Source: a bacterium HR33 | GTDB taxonomy: Bacteria; Gemmatimonadota; Gemmatimonadetes; Gemmatimonadales; GWC2-71-9 | Reading direction: 5' to 3' | DNA length: 64,000 bases | NCBI GenBank assembly: GCA_002923375.1 | Contig: BEIJ01000001.1 | Span: 806,001-870,000, forward strand | In this document: one piece after another, positions 50,984 through 59,127 of the stretch | Layout: every line of letters starts with the position of its first letter | How positions within the stretch are numbered: position 1 is the stretch's first letter | The notes under the pieces: generated by a model | What the model was told of the DNA's origin: nothing | What the model saw: only the letters and a program-made list of their open reading frames with translations | Databases searched by the model: none | Position numbers and translations under genes: made by a program

Positions 50984-51700
50984 TCATTGCTGTACCACCG
51001 TCGCCCGGATGATGTAATCGAGGCGCGGGAACTCGGCCTCCAAGTAGGCGTTACCCCGCTGCTGGATCATCCCTTGGTTGGGGCTCTGCCCGTACTCGGC
51101 GTTGATCCGGTCCACCACGTCCATCCCCTGGACCACCCTGCCGAAGGGAGCGAACCCCTGGCCGTCCAGATTGGTGTTGTCCGCATAATTAATGAAGACC
51201 TGAGTGGTCCTGGAGTTGGGCCCCGCGGTGGCGAAGGTGATCGTCCCCCGGCGGTTGCTCTGGGTCACCGGGTCGTCCTCGATCCGGGCGGTGCGCCAGC
51301 GGGCCGAAATCTGGGGATCCCCGTTGATCCCGAACTGGACCACGAAACCGGGCACCACCCTGAAAAAGCGGGCTCCGTCGTAAAAACCGTGCCTTACCAG
51401 GTTGTAGAAACGGTCGGCTCCCTTGGGAGCCCAGGCGCGGGTGACCTCCACAATGAACTCTCCCTTGGAGGTCTCGAACCTCACGCGGTAAACGTCGGGC
51501 GCTGTCTGGTTCATTTCCGGCGAGTTGGGATTGAGTAATGGGTTCGCGGGCGCTGCGGCCTCGGCCGCCTGCTGGCCCTGTGGTTCACCTCGCTGCCGTT
51601 CTCCGGCACAAGCTGTGGCGGCCGCGGCGAAGAAAGCCAGGGCCGCCGCTACCCTAGTTGCCCTCGGTTGTCGGTTCACGGTTGTCACCCCTCCTTGCAT
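50984..51700 (-). CDS. Lipoprotein cyclophilin-type peptidyl-prolyl isomerase
   Basis: The 238-aa protein has a lipoprotein signal (VAAALAFFAAAATAC) and a Gln/Ala/Pro-rich linker, then a cyclophilin domain: FETSKGEFIVEVTRAWAPKG, FYDGARFFRVVPGFVVQFG, TITFATAGPNSRTTQVFINY and FAPFGRVVQGMDVVDRI. The catalytic Arg (ARFFRVVPG) and the NSRTTQVFIN stretch are conserved. It assists folding of exported proteins. The 5' end overlaps the upstream FAH gene by 47 bp. A start nearer residue 8 is possible. Confidence 0.88.
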   Translation of the reverse strand: MQGGVTTVNRQPRATRVAAALAFFAAAATACAGERQRGEPQGQQAAEAAAPANPLLNPNSPEMNQTAPDVYRVRFETSKGEFIVEVTRAWAPKGADRFYNLVRHGFYDGARFFRVVPGFVVQFGINGDPQISARWRTARIEDDPVTQSNRRGTITFATAGPNSRTTQVFINYADNTNLDGQGFAPFGRVVQGMDVVDRINAEYGQSPNQGMIQQRGNAYLEAEFPRLDYIIRATVVQQ

Positions 51701-52547
51701 CTGGTTCCGAACCCGCCGCCACCACGCGGTTGCGCAGCACGCCCACCCCCTCGACCTCCACCTCCACCACGTCGCCGGGACGCATGGCGCGGGTGGTCTG
51801 CGGCGTCCCGGTGAAGATCACGTCTCCCGGCAGCAGCGTTACATAACGGCTGATGTAGCTCACCAGCGTCGGTATGTCGAAGATCAAGTCTTTGGTTCTC
51901 TCCGACTGGCGTACCTCCCCGTTCACCCGGGTCTGCACCAATAGGTCGTTGTAGTTCAAGCCCCGGGCTATTACCGGGCCGATCGGCGCAAAAGTATCCG
52001 ACGCTTTGGCCCGCAGCCACTGTAGATCCTGCCTTTGCCAAACTCGCTCGCTTACGTCGTTGCCGGCGGTGACGCCAAAGATGTACTCCGGGGCGTCTTC
52101 TACGGAGACGTTCTTGGCTCGCTTCCCTATTACCACCACCAGTTCCCCTTCGTAATGCAGATCGGACGCGTCCGGTGGCATCACGATCGCCTCCTCCGGA
52201 CCGATGATGGACGTGGGGTACTTGGCGAACAGCCCGGGATAGGGAGCCGGCTCCCGGTCCCCTAGATGGCTGCGGTAGTTGAGGCCCACACATATCACTT
52301 TGGAAGGCTCCACCGGAGCGAGCAGCCGGACCTCCGAAAGGCGCACAGTTTTCCCGGTACGCCGGTGATCCGAAAAAATGTCTCCCTCGAGCTGGTAAAT
52401 GGTTTCGCCTTCCAGCTCCCCGTACGAGATCGCCCCCTGGTAGGCGTAACGAACGTACCGGGTCACCTGTTGCTGTGCGAAAGCCGGCTGCACCGCCCAC
52501 AAGAGGGCCAGTCCTAAGGCGGCGTTCGCGAACGCACCGAGTCTCAT
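51654..52547 (-). CDS. Fumarylacetoacetate-hydrolase-fold protein with signal peptide
   Basis: The 297-aa protein has the FAH catalytic core: VICVGLNYRSHLGD, SIIGPEEAIVMPPD, LHYEGELVVVIGKRAKNV with the metal-binding E, FGVTAGNDVSER, and LLPGDVIFTGTPQTTRAMRPGD. Family members hydrolyse or decarboxylate beta-diketo acids. Unusually it begins with a clear signal peptide (ANAALGLALLWAVQPAFA, then QQQVTRY), predicting a periplasmic location rare for this cytosolic family. It overlaps the cyclophilin gene. Substrate unknown. Confidence 0.85.
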   Translation of the reverse strand: MRLGAFANAALGLALLWAVQPAFAQQQVTRYVRYAYQGAISYGELEGETIYQLEGDIFSDHRRTGKTVRLSEVRLLAPVEPSKVICVGLNYRSHLGDREPAPYPGLFAKYPTSIIGPEEAIVMPPDASDLHYEGELVVVIGKRAKNVSVEDAPEYIFGVTAGNDVSERVWQRQDLQWLRAKASDTFAPIGPVIARGLNYNDLLVQTRVNGEVRQSERTKDLIFDIPTLVSYISRYVTLLPGDVIFTGTPQTTRAMRPGDVVEVEVEGVGVLRNRVVAAGSEPDARRGDNREPTTEGN

Positions 52548-52559
52548 GGTCCCTTTTCC

Positions 52560-52766
52560 TCATGCCAGGGCGATCTCGCCGCCCACCACGATTTCCGCCC
52601 CTAGCGGCTCGATCTTGAGCCGAGCCTCTGCCTTGAGCTTCTCGTTGCCTTTCAGCTTACCCGCCTTCAGCGCGCCGTCCACCGCCTTCTCGACCTCCCG
52701 CTGAGCGGTAACGCCGAACTTCTTGAGAAACTTGCGCACTTCCAGGTTGAATACCTCTTCGTTCAT
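52560..52766 (-). CDS. DUF6494-type small protein
   Basis: The 68-aa protein reads MNEEVFNLEVRKFLKKFG then VTAQREVEKAVDGAL, a pattern typical of DUF6494 proteins (EVFN-RKFLKKxGVTxQREIE), and ends in a beta-like EPLGAEIVVGGEIALA. ATG 52766 with AGGAGG upstream. Its role is unknown; it is 12 bp from the FAH gene and may be co-transcribed with it. Longer in-frame start codons give Gly/Arg-rich residues that do not fit. Confidence 0.7.
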   Translation of the reverse strand: MNEEVFNLEVRKFLKKFGVTAQREVEKAVDGALKAGKLKGNEKLKAEARLKIEPLGAEIVVGGEIALA

Positions 52767-52873
52767 AACACCTCCTCTTGTCCGGCCGGCGCCTCCTCGT
52801 ATCGCGCCGGCACCGCCCCGGAGGGCGAGACCGGGCAGCCGCCCCGCGGGCAAACCGCCACCGCTACCGGCGG

Positions 52874-53338
52874 CTATCCGCCGGCTTCCGGCGGGATGAT
52901 CCAGCGCAAGCGCCAGCCACTCTCCGATTCCCTCGCAAGCGAAACCAGGGCTCCCATTCTAAAGGCCACGATCTCGCGCCCGGGATCGCCCACCAAAAGA
53001 AGGCTCACAAGCCGGCTCAGGTGAGGTAGATGGCCCACCAAGATGAGGCTTTGGTTGGAGGCCTCGATCGTGTGGAGGGCGAGTTGGGGATCGTCTTTCG
53101 GCGCGAGCCCGTCGGCCTGGCTCACGTTGGCCTCCTGGCCTAGCTCGCGGGCCAAGATTTCCGCGGTCTCGAGGGCGCGAAGTTTGCCCGAATGCAGGAT
53201 TCGCTCCGCGCGCACTCCCATCTTGCGGGCCATTCGGGCGACCCGGGCGACTTCCTCCCGCCCCCGTGGGGTGAGCGGCCGCGCCGGATCAACTTCTTCC
53301 GGCGCAGCCTCGCCGTGCTGCATCAGGTAGAGTTCCAC
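52874..53338 (-). CDS. sixA: SixA-type phosphohistidine phosphatase
   Basis: The 154-aa histidine-phosphatase-superfamily protein starts MELYLMQHGEAAPEE, an RHG-like (QHG) catalytic motif where QHG is commonly seen in SixA. It continues with RPLTPRGREEVARVARMARK, ILHSGKLRALETAEILA and the second His in LILVGHLPHLSRL. SixA removes phosphate from His residues of phosphotransfer proteins. Preceded by a small membrane protein (9 bp) and followed by the DUF6494 gene. Confidence 0.85.
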   Translation of the reverse strand: MELYLMQHGEAAPEEVDPARPLTPRGREEVARVARMARKMGVRAERILHSGKLRALETAEILARELGQEANVSQADGLAPKDDPQLALHTIEASNQSLILVGHLPHLSRLVSLLLVGDPGREIVAFRMGALVSLARESESGWRLRWIIPPEAGG

Positions 53339-53347
53339 TCCTGCGCC

Positions 53348-53623
53348 TCACGCAGCGGGAGCGGTTGTCTTGGGCAAGAACAGGTTGTATAGCCACCCCA
53401 GGATGGCGCCCGTCACCGCGCCGTCGAGCAGAGCGTATAGGGTAACCACCACCACCGAGCCGAAGCCGCCGGGCCCGTGGTATCCCGGGTAGATCGAAGC
53501 GCCCAGCTCCAGGAACGCGGTTCCGTAGGACCGGAACAAAAGGTTCAACAGACCGACCAGGAAAAACCCACCGCCCCAAAGGATCGCGCCCGCGATCGCC
53601 AGAGCCTTGATGTTGAGCCGCAT
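53348..53623 (-). CDS. Small membrane protein (91 aa), DUF5676/holin-like
   Basis: The protein has two to three hydrophobic stretches (IKALAIAGAILWGGGFFLVG, and VVVVTLYALLDGAVTGAILG) with a short loop containing SIYPGYHGPGGFG. This layout resembles the DUF5676 or bacteriophage-holin-like membrane families. Function is unknown. It is upstream of sixA with a 9-bp gap. ATG 53623. Confidence 0.6.
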   Translation of the reverse strand: MRLNIKALAIAGAILWGGGFFLVGLLNLLFRSYGTAFLELGASIYPGYHGPGGFGSVVVVTLYALLDGAVTGAILGWLYNLFLPKTTAPAA

Positions 53624-53753
53624 ACCGCACCTCCGGTAGGTTCCCTAGCGAGAATCTACTCTCCGCCCTAACGGGGGCAACAGTGGAGCTTCGGCCTTAC
53701 CTTAAAGAGCGCTGGAACGGGGAGACCGAATCCTCAGCCGACGAGTTCGAACC

Positions 53754-54866
53754 ATGGCAGAGTTCGGCGATCGAATCCTAGCAGTCTACGAGTTTGCGGC
53801 GTCCGATCGCGCCGCGGCGCGGCGGTTCGCCAAGCAGATCGCCGTAGAGCAGACGGTGGAGATGCCGCTCTCTGCGGTCCCGGGTCCGGTGCGCCAAGCG
53901 GTGGTGGGGCGGATCGAGGAGCTCGAGCCCGCAGGGTCGCGCCGCTGGCGCGCGGTGATCTCCTACGAGCCGGAGCTGGCAACGGAGTTACCCGCGCTGC
54001 TCAATCTTCTTTTCGGAAACGTCTCGATGATGAGCGGCGTGAGGCTAGCGGACTTCGAGCTTCCCCCAGCGCTCCTGCGCACCTTCACCGGGCCCGCTTT
54101 TGGGATCGAAGGGATCCGCCGCTTGAGCGGCGCCCATCGCCGGCCCTTGCTCTGCAGCGCGATCAAGCCGGTGGGCCTTTCCGCGGAACAGCTGGCGGAT
54201 TTGGCCTACCGGTTCGCGCGGGCGGGCGTGGACATCGTGAAGGACGATCATGGACTCGGCGAGCAGAGCTATGCCGCTTTCGCGGACCGGGTAGAGCGCT
54301 GCTCCGAAGCGGTGAGGAAGGCCAACCGGGAAACCGGAAGGAACGCACTGTACTTTCCGAATCTCACCGGAAGCTTGGCGGCCGTGGAGGAGCGGCTGGA
54401 GAAGGTTCGCGCAGCCGGCTGTAGAGGTGTCCTGCTCGCCCCCATGTTGGTGGGGCTGGACTGGTTTCAGACTTTCGCCGCCAGAGGAGAGGTTGCCATC
54501 CTGGCGCATCCCTCTTTCAGCGGCGCCTACATGCAGCGCTCCCACGGAATCGCGCCGCAAGCTCTATTGGGAAAGCTTTTCCGCCTGCTCGGCTCCGACG
54601 GAGTGATCTTTGCCAACGCCGGCGGCCGGTTTCCGGTTTCGCAGGCAAGTTGCGATGCGATCGCCCTAAACTTGCGGGTGCCGTGGGGCGACCTCAGGCC
54701 GGCTTTTCCGGTGGCGGGAGGGGGCGTGGATGCGAGGAGAGCGGACTACTGGATCGAGCGTTACGGCACGGATCTCGTTTTGCTGGTTAGCTCGAGTCTT
54801 TACGCCCGGCGGGATTTCGAGAGGGCGGCTTTCGAGCTGGCAGAAAGGGTGAGGCGTTATGAGTGA
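53754..54866 (+). CDS. RuBisCO-like protein (form IV, non-carboxylating)
   Basis: The 370-aa protein has the RuBisCO large-subunit fold: LLNLLFGNVSMMSGVRLADF, PLLCSAIKPVGLSAEQLA (K138 equals K175 of RuBisCO), and GVDIVKDDHGLGEQSYAAF. The Mg site residues are K163, D165 and H166; the last replaces the glutamate (E204) of true RuBisCO. GSDGVIFANAGGRFP and AGGGVDARRADYW replace loop regions. So it is a form IV enzyme that isomerises or enolises sugar phosphates. A cupin gene overlapping by 8 bp matches the Rhodospirillum rubrum RLP-cupin pair of the MTA-isoprenoid shunt. That function is inferred. Confidence 0.88.
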   Translation: MAEFGDRILAVYEFAASDRAAARRFAKQIAVEQTVEMPLSAVPGPVRQAVVGRIEELEPAGSRRWRAVISYEPELATELPALLNLLFGNVSMMSGVRLADFELPPALLRTFTGPAFGIEGIRRLSGAHRRPLLCSAIKPVGLSAEQLADLAYRFARAGVDIVKDDHGLGEQSYAAFADRVERCSEAVRKANRETGRNALYFPNLTGSLAAVEERLEKVRAAGCRGVLLAPMLVGLDWFQTFAARGEVAILAHPSFSGAYMQRSHGIAPQALLGKLFRLLGSDGVIFANAGGRFPVSQASCDAIALNLRVPWGDLRPAFPVAGGGVDARRADYWIERYGTDLVLLVSSSLYARRDFERAAFELAERVRRYE

Positions 54867-55263
54867 GCAGCTTTCCAAGGTCATCAAGCACCGCCGGTTC
54901 CGCTGGGAGGGAATCGAGGTGCGGGCCTACAAAGGGGAGGATGCCCCCTACAAGGATGTGACTCGGCAGACGCTTTTGGGGGAGGGTCCCGGGGAAGAAA
55001 GTTTGAACTTCGTGACCCGCTATTTCGAGATCCAGCCTGGCGGTTACTCAACGTTGGAGTTGCACCAGCATCCTCATGCGGTGCTCGTCATCCGCGGCGA
55101 GGGAGAGGTGCAGTTGGGTGAGGAGGTCTATCCCATTGTGCCGTTCGACGCGGTGTATGTGGCTCCCGGGACCAAGCACCAGTTCCGGGCCACGGGCAAG
55201 AGGCCGTTGGGTTTTATCTGCGTGGTGGATCGGGTGAGGGATCGGCCTCAAGTACTGGAATGA
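54859..55263 (+). CDS. Cupin, candidate methylthio-xylulose-5-phosphate sulfurylase
   Basis: The 134-aa protein has a FRWEGIEVRAYKGEDAPYKD opening followed by VTRQTLLGEG and the cupin motifs GGYSTLELHQHPHAVLV and PFDAVYVAPGTKHQFRATG with metal-ligand histidines (HQHPH and KHQF). R. rubrum cupins partnered with a RuBisCO-like protein convert 1-methylthioxylulose-5-phosphate to DXP and methanethiol. The 8-bp overlap with the RLP gene supports joint action. Reaction assignment is inference from gene pair and family. Confidence 0.75.
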   Translation: MSEQLSKVIKHRRFRWEGIEVRAYKGEDAPYKDVTRQTLLGEGPGEESLNFVTRYFEIQPGGYSTLELHQHPHAVLVIRGEGEVQLGEEVYPIVPFDAVYVAPGTKHQFRATGKRPLGFICVVDRVRDRPQVLE

Positions 55264-55334
55264 GTTGGTCGGGGCGGAGCTGTGCCCGCGCTCGCCCGGG
55301 CCGCCTTTTGGCCAGCGCGCAGGCTGCTAGGTAG

Positions 55335-55406
<72 letters not shown>

Positions 55407-55525
55407 GGGAGTACGCTATTAAATTCGCCCCCCAGAAACGATTCCTCAAGCCTGGTGCCGGCCGACCAACAGCCCGCCGCCGGGGCGCGCCATTGTCCCT
55501 CCGGCCGCCTTCGGGAGGTCCTGGA

Positions 55526-55549
55526 ATACGTGATAACAATATCACGTAT
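55526..55549. promoter_or_regulatory. 24-bp palindrome, copy 1
   Basis: Ten-base perfect arms ATACGTGATA / TATCACGTAT separated by ACAA. A near-identical element occurs at 57418-57441. It lies between the tRNA-Cys gene and the 3' end of the plug-protein gene. A dimeric regulator site or RNA hairpin is possible; there is no strong U tract on either side. Confidence 0.5.
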
Positions 55550-55690
55550 CGCACAGAGTCCGGGGGAGGGGCCCCGCCATGACGCAAATACGCCCCTAAA
55601 CGGCGCCGAAAGGCATGGCGCAAGGCCTTAGATGCTTGCTACCTGCCGCCGCTCCACTCTTGGCCGAAACGATAGGCCAAATCGATCCTG
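55550..55690. repeat. Fragment homologous to the 3' end and downstream region of the Omp85-like gene
   Basis: 55649-55689 matches 57575-57615 in 39 of 41 bases and would encode the GRIDLAYRFGQ C-terminal motif of the Omp85-like protein on the minus strand. DNA from the palindrome to this fragment also resembles 57441-57574 more loosely. No complete gene accompanies it. It looks like an eroded second copy of the barrel gene's end or a duplication boundary. Confidence 0.65.
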
Positions 55691-55737
55691 CCCCAAGGCG
55701 CTGTAAGCGAGCGGTCTTCCAGGGTCATCAAGGACCG

Positions 55738-57078
55738 CTAGTACAAGCGAACCGAGATGCCCGCGAAGAGATCGGTGTCTGGCCAGCCGGACTTGAAAAA
55801 TGGGTCCCTCAGGTGTGCTTCGACAAAGGGGCGTACTTCGCCGAGCGGTACGCTCACCCCGCCGAGGAGAAGAAAGTGCAGCTCATCGCGGGAGCCTTCC
55901 GGAGCCGCCGAGAGGCCGGTCTGTTCCACCAGGCTCAACGCGGTGAGGCCCGGGCCCATATAGAAGGGTGAACCCGCACCGAGGGGCCGGATGCGCCCTG
56001 CGACTACCACCTGCCAGCCGCGCCGATGCTGGACCGGTCCTTCGGGACGGAGAATGTTGGTTACGAGATTGATGGCCGCGAGGACCTCCAGCGACGCCAT
56101 CAGTTCGCCCACCACCCGCAGGCCGAGCCGGCCATCTGCCAGCCCGTCGCGAGAGACACGCAGACCCATCTGCGCGCCTACCGCTGCATGGCGAGCGAAG
56201 GACGGTGAAGCAGAGATCCTAGAGTCTGCGGTCCAGATCGCGATCGCGCCGCAGACGCCGCCTCCCCCGACGCTGAATTCAACCGGTATCTTGGCAGGAC
56301 CGTCGTAGGCCTCGATCGCCTCGATGAAATGAGGGTCGAGGTGGGAATCGAGATCGAAATCCCTGGCGGTTCCCACATACATGCCGTCAAGGAAGACGTT
56401 GGGAGGGCATTCCGTGCCGGGCACGATACCGACCGGCCGCCGGGCCTGAACGATGTACTCTCTCGTGTCCTTCGTACCTGGAACTCCGTACGCCGGATTA
56501 GGCCTAACAGCGAAGCTGGGCAGATGCCGCAGCACGTCGGTGACCCTGAAAGCCTGGACGCGCTCGATTTCTTCTCTTACCAGAAAATCCCCTACCCCTT
56601 CCGCACGGCGGCGGTAGAAACCGCCCAGTCGCTCGAAGACCGGGCGCCCTGCCACGGTGAGCGTATCGAGTGTCACCGGCTCAACCAGCGCCAGATCGAG
56701 CTCCACGACCACCACCACCGTTGCGCGCTCGCCCAGCGTAAGCGGACCAACGACGGCGGCGCGGTACCGGGGACTTTCTACCCTCACGTGGTATAGTCCC
56801 GCCTCCGGGGCACGCAGGACAAAGGACCCATCGGCTCGCACCTGCTGCTGGGAAACCCGGACACCTGCCTCGTTGAACAGAGCTGCGACAGCTTGCTGTA
56901 GCGGTGTCTTGGTACCGCGGTCCACCACCCGACCCTCTACAGTCTGAGCGACGAGCCCTGGGACCCAGAGGACGGCGAGCAATACCCCGGCCGCTGCAGC
57001 TGCGCTACGCACTGATACGAGTCCGCGCCACCTCAGTTCCGGGGCGGCGGCAGCGGGAGTGGTCACCATCGCCGACAC
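55738..57078 (-). CDS. Carboxypeptidase-regulatory-like/TonB-plug outer-membrane protein
   Basis: The 446-aa protein has a signal (AAAAAGVLLAVLWVPGLVAQ), a carboxypeptidase regulatory-like domain (VEGRVVDRGTKTPLQQAVAA to YHVRVESPRYRAAVVG) and a TonB-plug-like domain (VREEIERVQAFRVTDVLRHL, PPNVFLDGMYVG, ...IEAIEAYDGPAKIPVEFSV). The C-terminal 150 residues contain barrel-like strands ending FAGISVRLY. It is too short for a full TonB receptor. Such combinations are common in Gemmatimonadota-like genomes. GTG 57078 or ATG 57069 can start; a poly-C promoter lies just upstream. Confidence 0.78.
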   Translation of the reverse strand: MSAMVTTPAAAAPELRWRGLVSVRSAAAAAGVLLAVLWVPGLVAQTVEGRVVDRGTKTPLQQAVAALFNEAGVRVSQQQVRADGSFVLRAPEAGLYHVRVESPRYRAAVVGPLTLGERATVVVVVELDLALVEPVTLDTLTVAGRPVFERLGGFYRRRAEGVGDFLVREEIERVQAFRVTDVLRHLPSFAVRPNPAYGVPGTKDTREYIVQARRPVGIVPGTECPPNVFLDGMYVGTARDFDLDSHLDPHFIEAIEAYDGPAKIPVEFSVGGGGVCGAIAIWTADSRISASPSFARHAAVGAQMGLRVSRDGLADGRLGLRVVGELMASLEVLAAINLVTNILRPEGPVQHRRGWQVVVAGRIRPLGAGSPFYMGPGLTALSLVEQTGLSAAPEGSRDELHFLLLGGVSVPLGEVRPFVEAHLRDPFFKSGWPDTDLFAGISVRLY

Positions 57079-57086
57079 CCATTGCC

Positions 57087-57112
57087 AATTTAACGGGGGG
57101 GGGACGTGTCAA
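57087..57112 (-). promoter_or_regulatory. Candidate promoter with nine-C tract between -35 and -10
   Basis: On the minus strand TTGACA (57107-57112) is followed by CGT, nine C (57095-57103), GT and TAAATT (57087-57092). Spacer is 14 bp; twelve C would give the optimal 17. Homopolymer length change would switch promoter strength, as known for phase-variable surface genes. The predicted transcript starts close to the start codon of the plug protein. No experiment supports it yet. Confidence 0.4.
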
Positions 57113-57531
57113 GCGCAGCGTCCCTCTTTGCGGACTCCAGGCCAGCACCCAGAGCTGTACCCGATTTGTTCCCAGGTTCCGCGCCGGCAGCGGCCTGGGA
57201 TGCTCCAACACTGCCATGACCGAAGCGCTGAAGAAGAACCCTCCCCCTGTAAACATTGCGCGAATCGGCCTACGTCGTCGATCCCGGCTCTCTCTGCAAT
57301 CGGAAATCCAGTTCGTGTCAGTCTGCCACCGACGCACGCTTAGAGAAGCTCCTGCGGGCATTTTCTCAAGGCTTGCGAAACGGACGGCCCTTGGGGTCTC
57401 TGCGGGGGGATGCTGCGATACGTGACAAAAATATCACGTATTGCTCAGGGCCATGGAGGGGCACCGGGACAGGAATGCGCCCATAGACGAAGCCGAAGAG
57501 CGTCTAGGAAGGAACCCCCGGCGCCGTGCAG
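57113..57531. other. Intergenic region with second palindrome, no gene
   Basis: Between the plug-protein promoter and the Omp85-like stop codon lies about 420 bp. Open frames here lack starts, signal peptides or known motifs. It contains the palindrome at 57418-57441 and the repeat region matched at 55550-55690. Upstream activity for the plug gene is possible. Confidence 0.4.
57418..57441. promoter_or_regulatory. 24-bp palindrome, copy 2
   Basis: Arms ATACGTGACA / TATCACGTAT separated by AAAA, with one mismatch in the stem. It is the counterpart of 55526-55549. It lies 90 bp downstream of the Omp85-like gene and about 340 bp upstream of the plug-protein start on the minus strand. Confidence 0.5.
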
Positions 57532-59127
57532 CTAGAAAGTGTAGCTCCGTCCTACGCTCACCACCCATCTGGATCCGCTCCACCCTTGGCCGAAACGATA
57601 GGCCAGATCGATCCTTCCCACATTGCTACCCGTAGCACGCGTGGCGCCGAGCCTCAACCCCAACCCCACGTTCCCGCCCAACCGCGCGGGCTGATCGCGG
57701 TACCAAGCCCCACCGTAGTCGAAAAAGGCCGCAAAACCTACGCCCAACAACCCTACCACCTCGTCCCACGCAAACCAGCGGTGCTCCAGGGTCGCCCAGA
57801 CGCTGCGATCGCCGGTGAAAGCGTGCGAGCCGAAAGCCCGCGGCCCCACACCGTGGCCCAAATCGATCTCCGATCCCGGAGGAAGTCCCCTCTGGGCCGC
57901 AGCCTCCAGATGAAATACCGTGGCCTGGCGCCCCAATGACCTCGCCCCCAGCGTGACACCCGCCCACACTCTCGCCGAGTCTATCTCCCGCTCGGTTAAA
58001 AGGGCGTTCGCCCTGAGTTGGAGCTTCGCAAAACCCGGCCCCAAAACCGCGCCGGTCTGAAACTCCAAGCCCGGACCGATCCCGAACTCGGGATACCCGA
58101 ACGCGGAAGGCGCCACCCACAGCAGGAACCTTCCCCTGGTGCTCAGATCCAGATCCTCCTCCCGGGCGAATCCGTTGTAGTGGGTCACCACCAAAAACCG
58201 CGCCTGAAGCCACTCCAGTCCCAAGCCCACCGCTCCGCTCGAGGAGTCTTCCGGAGCCCTGGCGAACGCCGTGTAAGTCTCCCGCTTGAACTGAGCCGCG
58301 AGGCCCACTCTGAGGTACCCGCGCCCGCCGGTATAAGGAGCCGCCGCCAGGACCAACCGGTGCACCAGAGCCCGCCGCTCGAGCGAGTCGGCCAACGATC
58401 CGTCCCGAAACCGGAGCACTCGGTGGGTCCCCGCCTCGCCCCAAAGCTCGAAACCGCGGCGATCCTGGAACGCCCGGAACGGAACCCCCACCACCCACTG
58501 CGCAATCTCCCCGTCGCTGCGGTCGTCGTAACTTCCGTCCACCAAAGCGCGGGTGCCCAACAACCGGTCGATCCGCGCGCGCAAAGTCAGCGCCGTGCGA
58601 TCGGGATCGTCCCGATAACTCGCCCCCACCAGCGTAGCCGTCCCCAGGAAATTCCGCTCGAACAACCCCGCGGACCAGGTGAACTCATCTCCGGTGGAGC
58701 GGCCGTTCAAGCGGAGCTGAGTGCTCCACCCGTCGCGGGTTTCGACCCGCACCGCGAGCCGCCCTTCGATCCTGAAACTGTCTATGGTGACGTCCCGGAA
58801 AATCCCCATGCGCCTCAAATTTCTCTCGCTCTCGGCGATGCGATCGGGATCGTAAAAATCGCCGGCGGAGAACAAAAGCTCGCGCCGCACGATCTCCGGC
58901 CGGGTCTTGAAACGGAGCGCGTTCGCCACCGCAAAAATCAGATTGCCCTCGGCTTCGCGCTGGTCGAAGACGTCGTGGGTTACCACTATTACGGTGTCGA
59001 TTCTCGGCCGCGAAGCCGCGGTATCCTGCGCCGCGGCCGGGCTTGGAAGAACTGCAAGAGCTGTAGCATACGTTGCGGCTGTAGCCAGCAGCCAGAAAAA
59101 CCACAGCCGCCGGCAGGAGGAACTCAA
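57532..59127 (-). CDS. Omp85/BamA-like outer-membrane protein with one POTRA-like domain
   Basis: The 531-aa protein begins at TTG 59127 (GAGGAG five bases upstream), with signal FFWLLATAATYATALAVLPS and cleavage after PAAAQ. A POTRA-like part follows (IVRRELLFSAGDFYDPDRIA, SERNLRRMGIFRDVTIDSF), then a 16-strand barrel with LGHGVGPRAFGSHAFTGDRS matching the Omp85 motif. The C-terminal RIDLAYRFGQGWSGSRWVVS ends GRSYTF. It may insert or export outer-membrane proteins or lipids. Start overlaps the HAD stop by 4 bp. Confidence 0.82.
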   Translation of the reverse strand: MSSSCRRLWFFWLLATAATYATALAVLPSPAAAQDTAASRPRIDTVIVVTHDVFDQREAEGNLIFAVANALRFKTRPEIVRRELLFSAGDFYDPDRIAESERNLRRMGIFRDVTIDSFRIEGRLAVRVETRDGWSTQLRLNGRSTGDEFTWSAGLFERNFLGTATLVGASYRDDPDRTALTLRARIDRLLGTRALVDGSYDDRSDGEIAQWVVGVPFRAFQDRRGFELWGEAGTHRVLRFRDGSLADSLERRALVHRLVLAAAPYTGGRGYLRVGLAAQFKRETYTAFARAPEDSSSGAVGLGLEWLQARFLVVTHYNGFAREEDLDLSTRGRFLLWVAPSAFGYPEFGIGPGLEFQTGAVLGPGFAKLQLRANALLTEREIDSARVWAGVTLGARSLGRQATVFHLEAAAQRGLPPGSEIDLGHGVGPRAFGSHAFTGDRSVWATLEHRWFAWDEVVGLLGVGFAAFFDYGGAWYRDQPARLGGNVGLGLRLGATRATGSNVGRIDLAYRFGQGWSGSRWVVSVGRSYTF

